From the NCBI GenBank assembly GCA_017979445.1, contig CM030715.1:15071602-15135601 (forward strand): a stretch of DNA of 64,000 nucleotides, written 5' to 3'. Below are positions 35,395-46,601 of the stretch, piece by piece. This stretch comes from Akebia trifoliata (lineage: Eukaryota > Streptophyta > Magnoliopsida > Ranunculales > Lardizabalaceae). A program made the translations under genes and the position numbers. The notes under the pieces are model-generated. The model was not told where the DNA came from and did not search any database. It saw only the letters and a list, made by a program, of their open reading frames with translations. Each line of letters starts with the position of its first letter. The first letter of the stretch is position 1.

Positions 35395-36391
35395 AACGAA
35401 CGAAGAACAATCCAGAGATTGGCAGGCCAATTCTTCTTAAGTAATGGGACTCTGTTCAAAAAATCACATCATGAGATTCTCTTTTGTTGCGTCACATAAG
35501 CAAAAGCTAAAGGATTAATTGAGATTGTACATAGCCCTTCTCACTCTGGGGCATGGACATTATTGGACAGATTTTACCAAAAGCTTCAAATAGACATCGC
35601 TTCATCTTATTCGCTATAGATTACTTTACCAAATGGGTAGAAGCAGCTTCTTATGCCAATGTTACAAAAAATAGCATTATGAAATTTGTTAAGAACAATA
35701 TCATATGTCGGTATGGTCTCCCGAGTGAAATAATAACCAACAACGCCAAAAACCTCAAGAACAAAGACATGGTAAAAATGTGCGAAGACTTTCAAATCAC
35801 TCATTACAAATCTGTACCTTACAGGCCTGAAATGAATGGAGCAGTTGAGGCTGCCAACAAAAATATCAAAAGAATTATTGAGAGGATGGCAATCACATAT
35901 AAGAATTGGTACGACATGTTGTATTTCGCCCTTCGTGCCTACCGGACTTCATGTCGAATTTCAATTGGGACAACTTTGTATTAATTGTTATATAGAATGA
36001 AAGCAGTCTTACCCGTCAAGCTTGAGATTCTCTCCCTCCGGATCTTAAATGAAGTAGAGTTGGATGAAACAGAATGGGTTCAGGCTCAGTTCGACCAGTT
36101 GAATCTGATAGAGGAAACGAATTGTAACTATCTGTCATGGGCAAATTTACCAACTACAAATTGCTTGTGCTTACAATAAGAAAGTCAAACCTCAAAATTT
36201 CTCACAAAGAGACCTTGTCTTGAAAAAGATTCTACAAATACAAGATGTTAGAGGAAATTTCAGACCCAACTATGAAGGACCATTCATTGTGTAGAAGGTA
36301 ATGATAGGAGGAGCTCTGATTATTACAGAAATAGACAGACAAGTCTTTCCTTAACCTATCAATGCTAACATTATTAAGAAATATTACGCCT
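35395..36391 (+). pseudogene. T3 integrase
   Basis: RTIQRLAGQFFLSNG, then most of the HHCC domain is deleted (junction near 35535, from a VHS codon run into the FSLWGMD segment). Core: first Asp in GMDIIGQ (35556), IDYFTKWVEAASYANVT, second catalytic position changed to Asn (ITNNAKNL, 35739-35741), Glu in NGAVEAANK (35847), NWYDMLYFALRAYRTS, and a C-terminal part ending QRDLVLKK...GNFRPNYEGPF...KYYA at 36391. The Asp-to-Asn change is a G-to-A transition and alone would abolish catalysis. Confidence 0.87.
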
Positions 36392-37870
36392 GAGATTTGA
36401 TCCTGAGATGACGAAAGGTCATCTTTGCTATCTTCAAAATAACTATCCAATCCTAGTCAGTCCTTTTGAGCCATCACTTTCATTTCTTTACCTAAGACTA
36501 GGGCACGTCAACATTACAAAAAAAAAACAAAAAAAAAACAAAAAAGAGAAATAGAAAAACAAAAAAATTAAAGCATCAAATTACTCTTGACTGCATAAGA
36601 ATAAATTGTGAATGGCTAAAAATACAAAAAAAAAAATTCAAAAACTCGGACACTTGATCTTGAGCTCGACCCAAATATCCAGCCTAAACAAGTTCGAGAG
36701 ACGTTGGAAGGAGACATAGATCACCTTTTCGAAATAAAAATAGATAAACCCCATGTATAACCCACTTTAGACAGATCAAGACCTTAACCTTTTTGTATCT
36801 TCTACTACCCTTAACCTCAGCCAACATTTTTGTCCCACCAAAAGTCATTTCGGAACAGAGAATATTCTAAGGCTTCACAAAGACGATGGCAGCACCAATG
36901 ATCTTGCAACTTAATCTAGACCTCAAGTCTTAATTAGTCGTTGGAAGACTCAAGAGGGGAATCCAGATTGGATATTCAACAAAAAAGAGCACTTGAAGTG
37001 TAGAGTAGCCGATCTCGGGGCTCAACTTGAATTGTTGAACCACGAGAAGTCGTTAGCAAACTCGAGAGGAGAATCTAAATTGATCATTCAATAAAGAGCG
37101 CTACTACAAAAGTAGAGCCGTCGATCTCGCAACTTAACTTGAATCACCAAGTCATAAAACACAAAGACTTTAAGCAAAAAGTGAAATGTAAAAAATTAAA
37201 AAAAAAAAATACAAGAATAGCCTAAAAGGGCATGGTGAAAACTTAAAAAGACACTATGAGTAAAAAAATCAAACTATGGCAAGATCAAAGTCACCGACAT
37301 GATGAAAATCTGAAAGGGCGTTGATGCACAAAAATGTGAAAATCGGGTCTAGTGAAAATCGTAACTGGTACCATGGGCAATAAGGAAAAAACTAAACAAA
37401 AACAAAAAACTCCTGACCCACATGAGTATAAACTGTGAACGGTGAAAAATTCCTCAAAATCCCAAACCCCGTGTTCAATCGATATTCATCCAATACTGGG
37501 GCACTGAGGATGACTTTAAAAGAGCCTAAGAGCTACTGATATCTATATCCTCAATAGTTGGCAAAAACATAGAAATCATTGAAGTACCAAATATCTTTCA
37601 AAAAGTTTCTATATTTTGGATCTACAATACCTATTAGATAAAGACAAATCACAAAAATTCAAATATTTTCAAAATTACTATTTTGGCCAATGATGAAAAA
37701 TCTAGAACTTATTCAAATTTCATGTTTTCAAAACAATAGATACACCTGATGCTAGGTAAGTAAAAAAAACCTATTTTATTTTTATTTCAAAAAGTTTCAC
37801 ATTGCATTTCTACTAACAAGAAGAAAATATAAAAATATATAGTGCCAATCACACGTTTTCAACGAGAAAT
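36392..37870 (+). other. T3 3' untranslated region, pol-proximal part
   Basis: No coding frame. Contains A-rich tracts (36521-36570, 37193-37210). From about 36935 to 37150 there are two diverged copies of a roughly 115-bp segment sharing GGAGAATC/GGGGAATCCA, GATCATTCAATAAAGAGC-like words and CCGTCGATCTCGCAACTTAACTTGAA / GCCGATCTCGGGGCTCAACTTGAA. Confidence 0.55.
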
Positions 37871-37889
37871 AAAAAAAGAATAAAGTCTC

Positions 37890-39544
37890 TCTTTCAAGGC
37901 ACGAATTCAGGTAGCTTGCCCATAATCACCACCTCAGCGTCCGAAACATCACGACTCACTAGATAAAACGTAAATACATCAAAGCAAAGATACTAAGCAA
38001 GCCTTTCCCGCAGATCAACAATCTCAACCTTCAAAATAGAAGATTCCTCGTTTCACAAAGACTCAAGATGAGCTATTTAGGTCTTCAACTCAATCTCAAA
38101 ATGCATCCAAAGCATTTCAATCCGCTTGTGAGACATCCCCATCTCCTCTAGTCGATCACAGTGGTCGAAAAAATGAGAACAAAGAGACCTCACTCGAACC
38201 GAAGGCATAACACTAGCCCTCTTAGCAATCTGTTGTTATATCCAAAGCTGATAATTCGAAAAGGAATAGCCAGGAAATACAGGGTGGCTGAGAGTTACCA
38301 CGTTCTTCCAAACTTTCTCTAGTTGACAATGTAACTACCATGAGGGAGAGGAAGGAGAAAAAGACCCAACCAATTCACCAAAATCTTCACGGGTAGTGCT
38401 TTGCTCTTTATCAAATTGCCTCAACACACGAAGAGGGATGTAGTGAGTAGCCCTAGTCAAACCAATCCATATGGCAAAGCAACTTCGGGAAAAGGAAAGA
38501 ACCAGCGAAGCCGATGGCTGGAAGGTGTCTAACCAACGTATCTCATCATCTAGCATATCCTACAAACTTTTGAACCACCCAACTTGCCATCAGAACGAAC
38601 AGGGAGCTTCATTTTGTTCATCAAAACTATTAGATCAGTATGGACATTGAAATGACGACTAATGGTCGTAGTCAAAGTCAAGTGATCAGAGAACCAAAGC
38701 TGCATAAAAAGGGAAGTCAACTTTAATCACAATGCTTCAAAATTTTAAATGGATAAAATAAGGGCTTCAACTCTAATCACGATGTTTCAAAATTTAAAAT
38801 AAACAAAATGATAACCTTACCTGTAACAATGGAGCACACCCATGATATACTCGTTCTCTCCCGCTCGAACAAGCTGTAAGGGATAAATAGATCTCCCCTA
38901 GAAGTATAGGAGCCAATCTGAAATCTTGTCGAACTTAGTCGAGTACGATTATTAAAGCCGGATTCACATACTCATCGTTCCGAGGGAATAAGAGTTGATT
39001 CATCACCGCTAGAATCAAATTGTCAAATCGAGATAGGGAATCCACATCCTCAAGCCAACCGAAGCAAAAATGCCTTAGAAACCTTGAGAAGATTCGAACT
39101 CCCATCAATCCACTCTAGTTGTTGTTTTGGGACCCCAAAGAACCCCAACACCTCTTTTCTATAGCTTTCACGCAAAAGTGGTATGACCACCTAAGGCTAT
39201 TGGCAAAGGCCGAGAATGCATTCAAACTTTTCAAACGTAGGAGTCATTTCCTTGTCTCCAAAACGAAACAAATTGAGTTCTATGATCCAAAATCCCATTA
39301 GAGCTTTTATCAAGTCCCACATTATGGTAACCTTCGACAAAGAGAGCGTGAACCCAAGCTTATTGGAGTCCCACCTAACCTTCTCTTCATAAGTTATAGA
39401 ACTAAGCCATTGATGTAAAAAGGGGTATACAACGGCGTACCTTTTGAGATTTAGAAGGTTATGACCACCTTCAAGAGCGAGAGATGAGCTTTTGGTCATG
39501 AGATTGAAGTTGGTCGAAATCCCCAAAGTATGAGTAAGCTCCAT
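37890..39544 (-). pseudogene. Antisense ORF of T3, plant-mobile-domain-like, broken
   Basis: Read on the minus strand from 39544, with the longest open piece at 39544-39197 (115 codons). Conserved-looking words: IMWDLIKALMGFWIIELNLF, FGDKEMTPTFEKFECILG, then in other frames FLLRLA, LAVMNQLLFPRNDEYV, LAPILLGEIYLSL, DHLT (about 38690), and RYVGWKV, LPYGL, TRATHYIPLRVLRQFDKEQ (38556-38335). This matches the general layout of plant mobile domain/transposase-derived proteins (fall-in words TPTLEEY, LLFP, ILADTY, RVLRQ). An antisense ORF of this kind between pol and the 3' LTR is known from Tat-group elements. Several frameshifts and stops; function unknown. Confidence 0.6.
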
Positions 39545-40199
39545 TAATGACCTAGAATGGATGAAAAACTTAAATCGTGAATGAAGATAACAAATGAATT
39601 CTGTCAGGTAAAAAATGAGAAAAGAAGGTTTTGGTCCGCATATAGGGCATGGACTAAAAATAATAATTTAAGTTCGTACTCCATGTATGGACTGGGTATA
39701 ATCCAGACAGTTTGAGCATAGAGCACACACAGATCAAAATTTGCACAGTCAGTGCTTTATGTTCGGACCAGTACGTTCATGTTTTGTATTGTGCTTAAAC
39801 TAATGCATGGGGGTCCCACGGGTCCCGATCATTTAATTAAAAAAACAAAAAAAAAAAAAATAAATAAAAATAAAATAAATAAATAAATAAAAACAAAAAA
39901 AGGGGAATAACATTTTTGCGAAAGTAAAATTCAAATTTTTCCAAGACTCGTTAGAAAACTCTCGTTTCAAAGATTTTCACCAAACTATTACAAATCCGAG
40001 ACCTCACACGAGCTTCACGCCCCGAGATTGAGGAAATCAAAAGGCTCACCCTAACAGACCCTGTGCTTGGGTAGTCACTTCTTGCCATTAAATCTGTCAA
40101 ACTAAATCAGTGTTTTCAAAACTTATCTAAGCAAAATCCTCGGGCCCATATAAATCAGGGTTTTATCTATTCTTTGTAGTTCTTTGTGCACAATTATTA
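39545..40199 (+). other. T3 3' region up to the polypurine tract
   Basis: Noncoding. Contains GGTCCGCATATAGGG-like and ATGGACTGGGTATAA-like words and an A-rich tract (39838-39902). The A-rich tract and the TCTATTCTTTGTAGTTCTTT block (40168) are shared, inverted, with T4 (45660-45625 and 45905-46010). Confidence 0.55.
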
Positions 40200-40212
40200 C
40201 AAAGAAGGCAGC
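40200..40212 (+). other. T3 polypurine tract
   Basis: CAAAGAAGGCAGC-type tract directly before TGTAGACA. T4 has AAAGAAAGGCAGC at the same place on the other strand, which supports the boundary. Confidence 0.65.
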
Positions 40213-40599
40213 TGTAGACACCCAAATTTGACCGAGTCCTTGATGCAAAGTGTTCGAAATCTATCAAATTTAGAATGGGCTTCAAAGTCCAAGCATTCAC
40301 AAAATTCCCTTTCTTTCAATAAATGGCCTAAGGCCCCACTCACGTGGCCTATGGACCCAAACTCCTCACCACTCTTCTACACTCCTCAACCCAACCCAAC
40401 ATTAGTCCAACCCATTACCATACCTACTCAACCACCTCCCTAGCCCAATAAATTAAAAACCCAACAACCAATCTACCCAAATCTAACATTACAACCAATT
40501 ACCTAAGATTATCAAGGTGGGACACATGTCACTACCTCAACTCACCTCCCTCATCCAACAACCTACTCCTATCACATTTTCTCTAAAAAATGACATCAA

Positions 40600-40830
40600 T
40601 CCATCATCCTCTTCTAACTTAACATCACCATCCTCTAACATACCATCATTATTCCCTACTAACCTACCATCACCCTCCTCTAACCTACCATCATCTTCCC
40701 TACTAAGCTATCATCATACTGCTCTAACCTATCATCCTCATTCCCTACTATCCTACCATCACACTCCTCTAACTTACTATCATCATTTCCTACTAACCTA
40801 CCATCATCATTCCCTACAATCCCATCTTCA
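40600..40830. repeat. CCATCATCATTCCCTACTAA-type repeats in the T3 LTR
   Basis: Five or six units of about 40-50 bp made from CTAACCTACCATCA and CATTCCCTACTAACCTAC. They make a His/Ser/Tyr-rich open frame that is not a gene. Confidence 0.8.
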
Positions 40831-41273
40831 CAAGTCAAACCCACACCCCTCCTCTCTAATCAAACACTCATTCTTTCCAATCAACTCATTTAGCACTCCA
40901 TCTCCACATCCCTTTTGACACATGTCACGACTTCCTCCACCTTCCCAAAAACCTAATCAATTACCCTCTTACACGATCTATTCTTTTAATAAAAATCTAC
41001 TCTCCTCAACTTACCAAACACTCAATCAATCAACCACCATCTTACACCCTCATTCTCTCAACCAAACACCATTAATTTCATTCTACCTAACACTTAACCC
41101 AAATGGGTTGAAAGATCCAACCCATTTGGGTCACAAACGATCCATTTCAACCTTTTTACACAAATTCACTTCCATCACTCTCAATTTACATATCACTTCT
41201 CACAAACCCCTAACCATTCTACTATTTTTCATCAATTCATCACATTTTACCCTTAAAATGACCTCTAAAACTC

Positions 41274-41280
41274 TATAAAA
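41274..41280 (+). promoter_or_regulatory. TATA box of the T3 3' LTR
   Basis: TATAAAA in AACTCTATAAAATCCC, at the position equivalent to the T2 and T7 boxes. Confidence 0.6.
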
Positions 41281-41937
41281 TCCCCCCATCCTCAACACAA
41301 TTCTTACCTAATGAAAAAGTAAGAAAAAAATATTTTCTCACACTCAACCCTCTACTCTTAACTCATTACTTACACTCAACTCTCAACTCTCTCACAAGTA
41401 AATCAAGAAAAAAAAAGAAGCATATCTTTAAAGATAAAAGAAGATCAAGATTACATCACGGTGGGTTTTGGACAAAGAACCCCCCTTCTCTCCTTTTCAC
41501 TTCCCCTCTTCTACTTCTCCCCCTTCTCTACACCTATGCACACACCACAAAATGCTTTAACCATCAAATGGCCCCTTTTTCAATAAGTGGTATCCTCAAT
41601 GGTTTGAACCAACATCAAGGGCACATATCAGATCTTTCTGATTTTCTTTTCTTATTTATTTTATTTTTCAAATAGATCGAATCTAAGGTTACCACCAATG
41701 GTGGAGGGAGTAATGTACCTAGCACCTTTCCTACTCTCTAATATGGACCCCCTTATCTAGATCCAAAGTTGGACCGGTAAACCTTATCCGTGTGAGAATT
41801 AACTAAATGCCATAAAATTGATTTTTCAAAAGGTACATCACGGGTGACCATTCACACCCTTTTCCAAAAAGAATGGTTGTAATTCCAAAACCCCAAAGTG
41901 GTTGAGATATTCAAAAATCAACAATCTCGTGTCCACA

Positions 41938-42489
41938 GTTCCAACCTGTTGAAAATAAAAATCGATAATGAAAATTTTGATGCCTTGTTCAGTCAAATTT
42001 TATGAAATTCGATCACCTTAGGCCATCGAAGATGGGCTTCACGTTGCGTAGGTTTTGAATTGAGGAGTCGTGATATCAACACTCACAAATCTTACCAATT
42101 TATCAAAGTGGCACCTTCATGAAAAAGTTGGTTAATATCATATTTCACTATAAAATTTTATTTTCAATTTATATTTTAGAACTTTTAGCAAAAAAAATCC
42201 ATATGTTTGACACAATGGAAAAAAAGGCCACTTTAATACTCAAAATAGGGTAATTTTCTACAATAACTCATGTTTTTGGATAAAAATTCTCCCACTAACA
42301 ATCTTTTTAATAAATCCTTATGAAACATTCATCAAAATTACAACTTCCTCCCTCCAAAATCTTTATACTATCTAATGAAGGAGAGAACTCATCATTCTCT
42401 CAACCAAAACCACCAAATAGCCATGAGTTCATCAATAGCTTTGAGGAAATAATAGTGAAACATGTAGATATGTCCATTCTCGTGCTCGA
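41938..42489. other. Unassigned DNA after T3
   Basis: About 550 bp, AT-rich. Contains an open frame (42320-42580) with no recognisable domain, whose end overlaps the inverted repeat. May be pre-insertion flanking DNA. Confidence 0.4.
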
Positions 42490-43122
42490 TCTACGATCTA
42501 TTAGAGCTTTCCTCCAACAGTTATCATTCTCTACTCTTTTTCTTTCATATTGTTTCAACCTTGATATATTTATTCTCTAATGTTATCTTACATGGAAAAT
42601 AGTAGCAAAAAAGGCAATGATTTTGTGAAAATTTTTAAAGTTTGGTTTGTAAAACTTATCTAGGGATGAGGTTTGATACTAGAATGTATTAAAACGTCGA
42701 GGTGCAATGTTACCTACTATCAAACTTGAATGGTAATATATTAACTAGAGGTTCAATGACGGTATAGCAGAGGTTTGATGATAGTTCTTAATATATAATC
42801 ATTGAGGTTCGACGCAATGGACCATTATTTGCTTACAAAAATATTCTATTATAACTATTTGTCAAGGTTCGATGATAGTTAACATTGAATCTCAACGTTG
42901 TAATACATTCTACTATCGACCTTCAACGTTGGGTAAATTTTACTAACCAAGCTTTAAAAATTCGTCGAAATCATTGAGTTTTTTGGTAGCATTTTTCATG
43001 TAAAATAATATTAGAGAATAAATATTTCAAGTCCATAAGAATATATAAACAATTTGAAAACATATGGAAGAAAAAGAGAAAGCGATAGTCGTTGGCGGAA
43101 AGCTCCAATACATCATAGATAG
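42490..43122. repeat. Long imperfect inverted repeat (about 630 bp)
   Basis: The left arm (about 42490-42735) and the right arm (about 42865-43120, reverse-complemented) match in order: TCTATTAGAGCTTTCC / TGTATTGGAGCTTTCC, CTCTTTTTCTTTCATAT / TTTTTCTTCCATAT, TATTTATTCTCTAAT (identical), CAATGATTT, AATTTTTAAAG, TAGAATGTATTA, CAATGTTA. Arms about 75-80% identical by eye, with a spacer of about 130 bp. The centre carries repeated GAGGTTYGATGATAG-like words. No transposase. Likely a foldback/MITE-type element; the RNA would form a long hairpin. Confidence 0.7.
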
Positions 43123-45612
43123 TGTAGATATGTGATTCTCAATCATGATTATCACTTCTACGAAAGATTGGAGTCGCCACCATTCATATTTGGAAAAAAG
43201 GTGTGAATGGTCACCCGATGTTCATTTTTAGAAAAGTTGTCATTTTGCCGTTTAGTGACTCTCGTTGGATAAGATACCAATCTAACCTTGAGATCAGAGT
43301 AAGAGGTTTTATTGGAAATAAGGGAAGGTGTTAGGCACCATTTCTCCCCACCAAGTGGTGGTAACCTCAACTCAACTCGGTCATTTTGATTAAAAAATTA
43401 TGAGTAGAATCAAGTGCCACATGTCGATAACTTGTATCCTAAGTAGGGATTTACTATTATCTTTAGCTCGTAAGGATTATCTCATTGAAGGAGATGATCC
43501 TAATGGACATTAGCCTTGAAAATTATATTTTTGAAAAGTGTTGGCTTCAGTTACGGATCCAGTCTCATGAGTCGAGAAGAATCCGAATGCCGGTTGCCAC
43601 AAAATGATTTGAGGGTTTTAAAATGATTTTATTTTTTAAGGTGGTTATAACCCCTATATTTTCAACCGAATCGAAATCCAATCTATTGAAGATAAGGGAG
43701 GGGGAACATCACATCTTAGAAGTTTTCTAAAAAAAAATTAAAAAGAATAAGAGAGAGGTAGAAGGGGGAAATGAAGAGAGGAGAAAGAAAGGGTATGTCC
43801 CACCTTGAAGCCTTAATATTTTTCTTCTTTTTTTTTCCTTCATTCTTTTTCTATGTCTTCTTCTTTGAGTCCTTAGTAAAATATGACTATGTATTTTAGA
43901 GTAATGTGACAAGGTTGAGAGTTAAGTAGAAGAGAGTAGAGAATAGAGATGAGTTGAGAGTAAATTCTTTTTTTTGTGTAAGACTTGGTGGAAGAATTGG
44001 TCACCATTTTGGGAAGATGAGGGGGTATTTACAGATGTTTAGGGATTACTTTAGGGATATAGTAGGGTGAATTATTAGGAGAGTAGAGAATGTCATAAGT
44101 TTTAAAGGTGAGGGGTATGAAATTTATAGTTGGAATGAGGGTAGTTATGTAATGAAGGTAAGTGGGTTGTGTTTGGATCCAAATGGTTTGGATCTTACTC
44201 AATCCATTTGGGTAGAGTGTTTGGTGAGATGAAATGAGTGATATGAGATGGAGAGAATGGGGGTGTAAGGAGTTAAGTGTTGGATTGTATGTTAAGTTGG
44301 TTGAAGAGGTGAGGTGTTTAGACTAGGAGAATGGGTTGTGTAAGGGATTAGGTGTTAGGATTTTTGGGAGGGTTGAAGGGATGATGACATGTGGCAAAAA
44401 TAAGAAGAGATGAAGTGATTTAGATGAATTAATTGGAAAGAAGGAGTGTTGGATTGGAGATGAGGGGTGTAGGTTTTGTTTGTAGAAGTGGATTTGTAAT
44501 AAATTATGAGGGGAGGTGTGGATTAAGATGTGAGTTAGTGGAGTGTTTAGAGAAAGGTGACGGTTTAGGGTGTAGGAAATAGGGGTTATGATGTGGGTGG
44601 TTGGTTGTGTTATAGAATGGTAAAGTGGGTTAGTTAGGGAAGAATATGGATTGACGTGATTTTTGGAGAGAAGTGATGTGGGTAAATGGATGGTTAGAGA
44701 AAGGTGATAGGGGTAGGTAGCTGGATGAGGGAGGTGAGATGGGGTGTGACATGTATCATTTTTTATGATAAAAAATGATGATTGGTTGATGTGGATAATG
44801 GTTAGTGGGTTAGGGTTATAGGTATGGATGTAGATTGGATATGGATAATAATTTTTGGGCTTTAGTGTATTGGGCTTGGATTTTGGAAAAGTTGTAGGTT
44901 ATTTTGGATTAGGTAGGGTTTATTTTGGATTGGATTTTTTTAGGGTGGGTATGTTCTAGGTTTTAAATGGTGTGGGATTGGGTTTAAGTTAGGGGATAAG
45001 GTAAGAAATTAATTTTGGAGGGTTGAAGGTTTGTGAGCCTTAGGTTTTTTTGGATTCGTAGGTGGAGCGGTGAGGGTTATGGAAGATGGTGAGTTTCCCA
45101 AGTCTCATTTTACATTTATTTATCATTTTAGGGATTTTGGGAATCATTGGATCAATCAAAATGTCATTTTTCGTCGAATTAAGCCATAGAGGCCCGTTGG
45201 TGAATTTTATTGAGAATTTGGTATTTTGGTTTCTGGAGCGAAGCGGTGAATGTTGGAAGATGGGGGGTCCCAAGTCTCATTTGGTGGATCCCTTAAAACT
45301 TTAGGGGGTTTTAGGGACCTTAAATCGATGAAAGTGCCACGTGTTGACAAATTGGGCTTTTTAGGCCCGTTGGTAAGCTTTATTTGAAATATGGTATCTT
45401 TGATTTTGGGGGCAGAGCGGCCAAGGTAGGGGTACACCAAATCTTTTTGGGTGGGCCTACTAGGCCCTTAAAAGGTCTTAGGATCCTCCAAATCGATCAA
45501 AATGTTGCATTTCATTGATTCGGGCTTTTGAGGTCTGTTGACAAATTTTATTAAAAAATCGGTATTTTTGGGCCTTTTCGAGTGAGGGCCTATTCAAATT
45601 GGAGTGTCTACA
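43123..45612 (-). repeat. T4 3' LTR (2,490 bp, minus strand)
   Basis: On the minus strand begins TGTAGACACTCC at 45612 and ends ...CATATCTACA at 43123. Near the 3' end it has GGTGCCTAACACCTTCCC (about 43325-43342, inverted) and TGGTGGCGACTCCAATC (about 43170-43186). The core-promoter equivalent (about 44030) reads GTAAATACCCCC and is a weakened TATA box. Confidence 0.8.
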
Positions 45613-46117
45613 GCTGCCTTTCTTTACAAGTATTATGTGTAAAGAACTACAAAGAATAGACTAAACCCCTATTTGTACGGGTAAGAAAATTTTGCTAAAA
45701 CACAACTTCGGATTACCGATTACATTGATGACTTTTGTAGAAAATGGTTATTTAAGCATGGGGTCTGACAAAATTTTACCTTATTAATTCCTTGATCTCG
45801 ATGGTGCGGAGCTCGTATGAGATCTCGGATTTGGTGAAAATTTGATAAGTTTTGAAATTCGGATATTTCTTCGATCGTACTTTGACAAATCGGAGTGCAA
45901 CTCGAAAGGGTATTTGATTTTTTTTTTATCTTTTTATCTTTCTAACATTTTCTTATTTTTTTGATTTTAGATTTTTTGTATTATTTTTTTTTTATTATTT
46001 GATTTTTTTTTTGTGAGAAGGTTCAATGGAGTTTGACTAAATTGAGATTCACACTTTCTTTGCCAAAGATTCTATTGCAATAGAGCTTAATTAAGGCAAT
46101 GTTGGGGTATTAGGTTC
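45613..46117 (-). other. T4 polypurine tract and 3' untranslated region
   Basis: The tract is at 45613-45625 (AAAGAAAGGCAGC on the minus strand). The rest is noncoding, with a long T-rich run on the plus strand (45905-46012). No antisense ORF remains before the break at 46118. Confidence 0.65.
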
Positions 46118-46601
46118 TGTAGACACCTTATTTTTGCACTCGCCTAATTAATCAATTTGTCAACCTAATTGCTACAATTCCCAATGATCGATGGTTATTC
46201 AAATGCTCTGTTTGTTACCAGATATGTTTCAAAAATTCGGATGAGGTATCTCAAGCAAACAAAATTATAGAAACCACGTTACGCTAGGAAAATGTGCCCC
46301 AAAAACATATAAATCATTATTTTTTCAAACAAAAAGAAGCTTCACGATAAAAATTACTAAAAATGATCAAATTACCAAAATACCCCTAGCATCAAAACAT
46401 CTCTAGAGCCTACATTACGCTTAGGAAAACCCTTTCAAACACATAAAACAACAAATCGAAACTAAATAAACCATTTCGCCAATTTTCACAAAATTATGAA
46501 AATGCCCCTCATAAAGTTCACGACCATTTCGCATAAAAAATTTAATAAATGACACAAACCAATATTCCTATTGAATTCCTTACGAAAAATCGATTCCAAA
46601 A
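46118..46601 (+). repeat. T5: 5' part of a plus-strand LTR, interrupted by T6
   Basis: Begins TGTAGACACCTTATTTTTGC and continues with words shared with the solo LTR of 22230-26610 (read from its 26610 end): CGCCTAATTAATC, ATTCCCAATGATCGATGG, CACGTTACGCTAGGAAAATG, AAATTACCAAAATACCC. At 46602 it breaks into T6; the rest should lie right of the window. Confidence 0.7.

Larger units (their letters stand above)
26611..41937 (+). mobile_element. T3: Tat-like element lacking 5' LTR and gag
   Basis: Begins abruptly inside a leader: the TAGCTAATGCACAAAC block at 26625 matches the T7 leader at about 57965, so the LTR, primer site and first ~270 bp are missing. It then has leader repeats, no gag, protease (split by a solo LTR), linker, RT, degenerate RNase H, second RNase H, integrase, a 3.8-kb 3' region with an antisense ORF, a polypurine tract and the 3' LTR at 40213-41937. 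All coding parts have stops, frameshifts or deletions. It is the only element here showing the complete order from protease to 3' LTR. Confidence 0.82.
40213..41937 (+). repeat. T3 3' LTR (1,725 bp)
   Basis: Starts TGTAGACACCCAAATTTG and ends GTGTCCACA. Contains the motif order of the other Tat-like LTRs: a TATAAAA box (41274), CAAGATTACATCACGGTGGG-like junction, GTACCTAGCACCTTTCC (about 41714) and the end CATTCACACCC...AATGGT. Target duplication, if kept, would be GTTCC at 41938. Confidence 0.82.
43123..46117 (-). mobile_element. T4: minus-strand Tat-like element, 3' LTR and 3' region only
   Basis: On the minus strand: a 3' region (46117 to 45613), polypurine tract, and 3' LTR (45612 to 43123). 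The body continues rightward but is interrupted at 46118 by another LTR (T5). Its 3' region shares words with the T3 3' region, so T3 and T4 are related families in opposite orientation. Confidence 0.7.

Noticed and set aside
40517..41278. His/Ser/Pro-rich ORFs of 118-133 codons
   Set aside because: Made by CCATCATCA-type repeats in the T3 LTR; no conservation in other LTRs.
42320..42580. 86-codon ORF, possible host gene fragment
   Set aside because: No domain recognised and its end overlaps the inverted repeat arm; insufficient support to call a gene.
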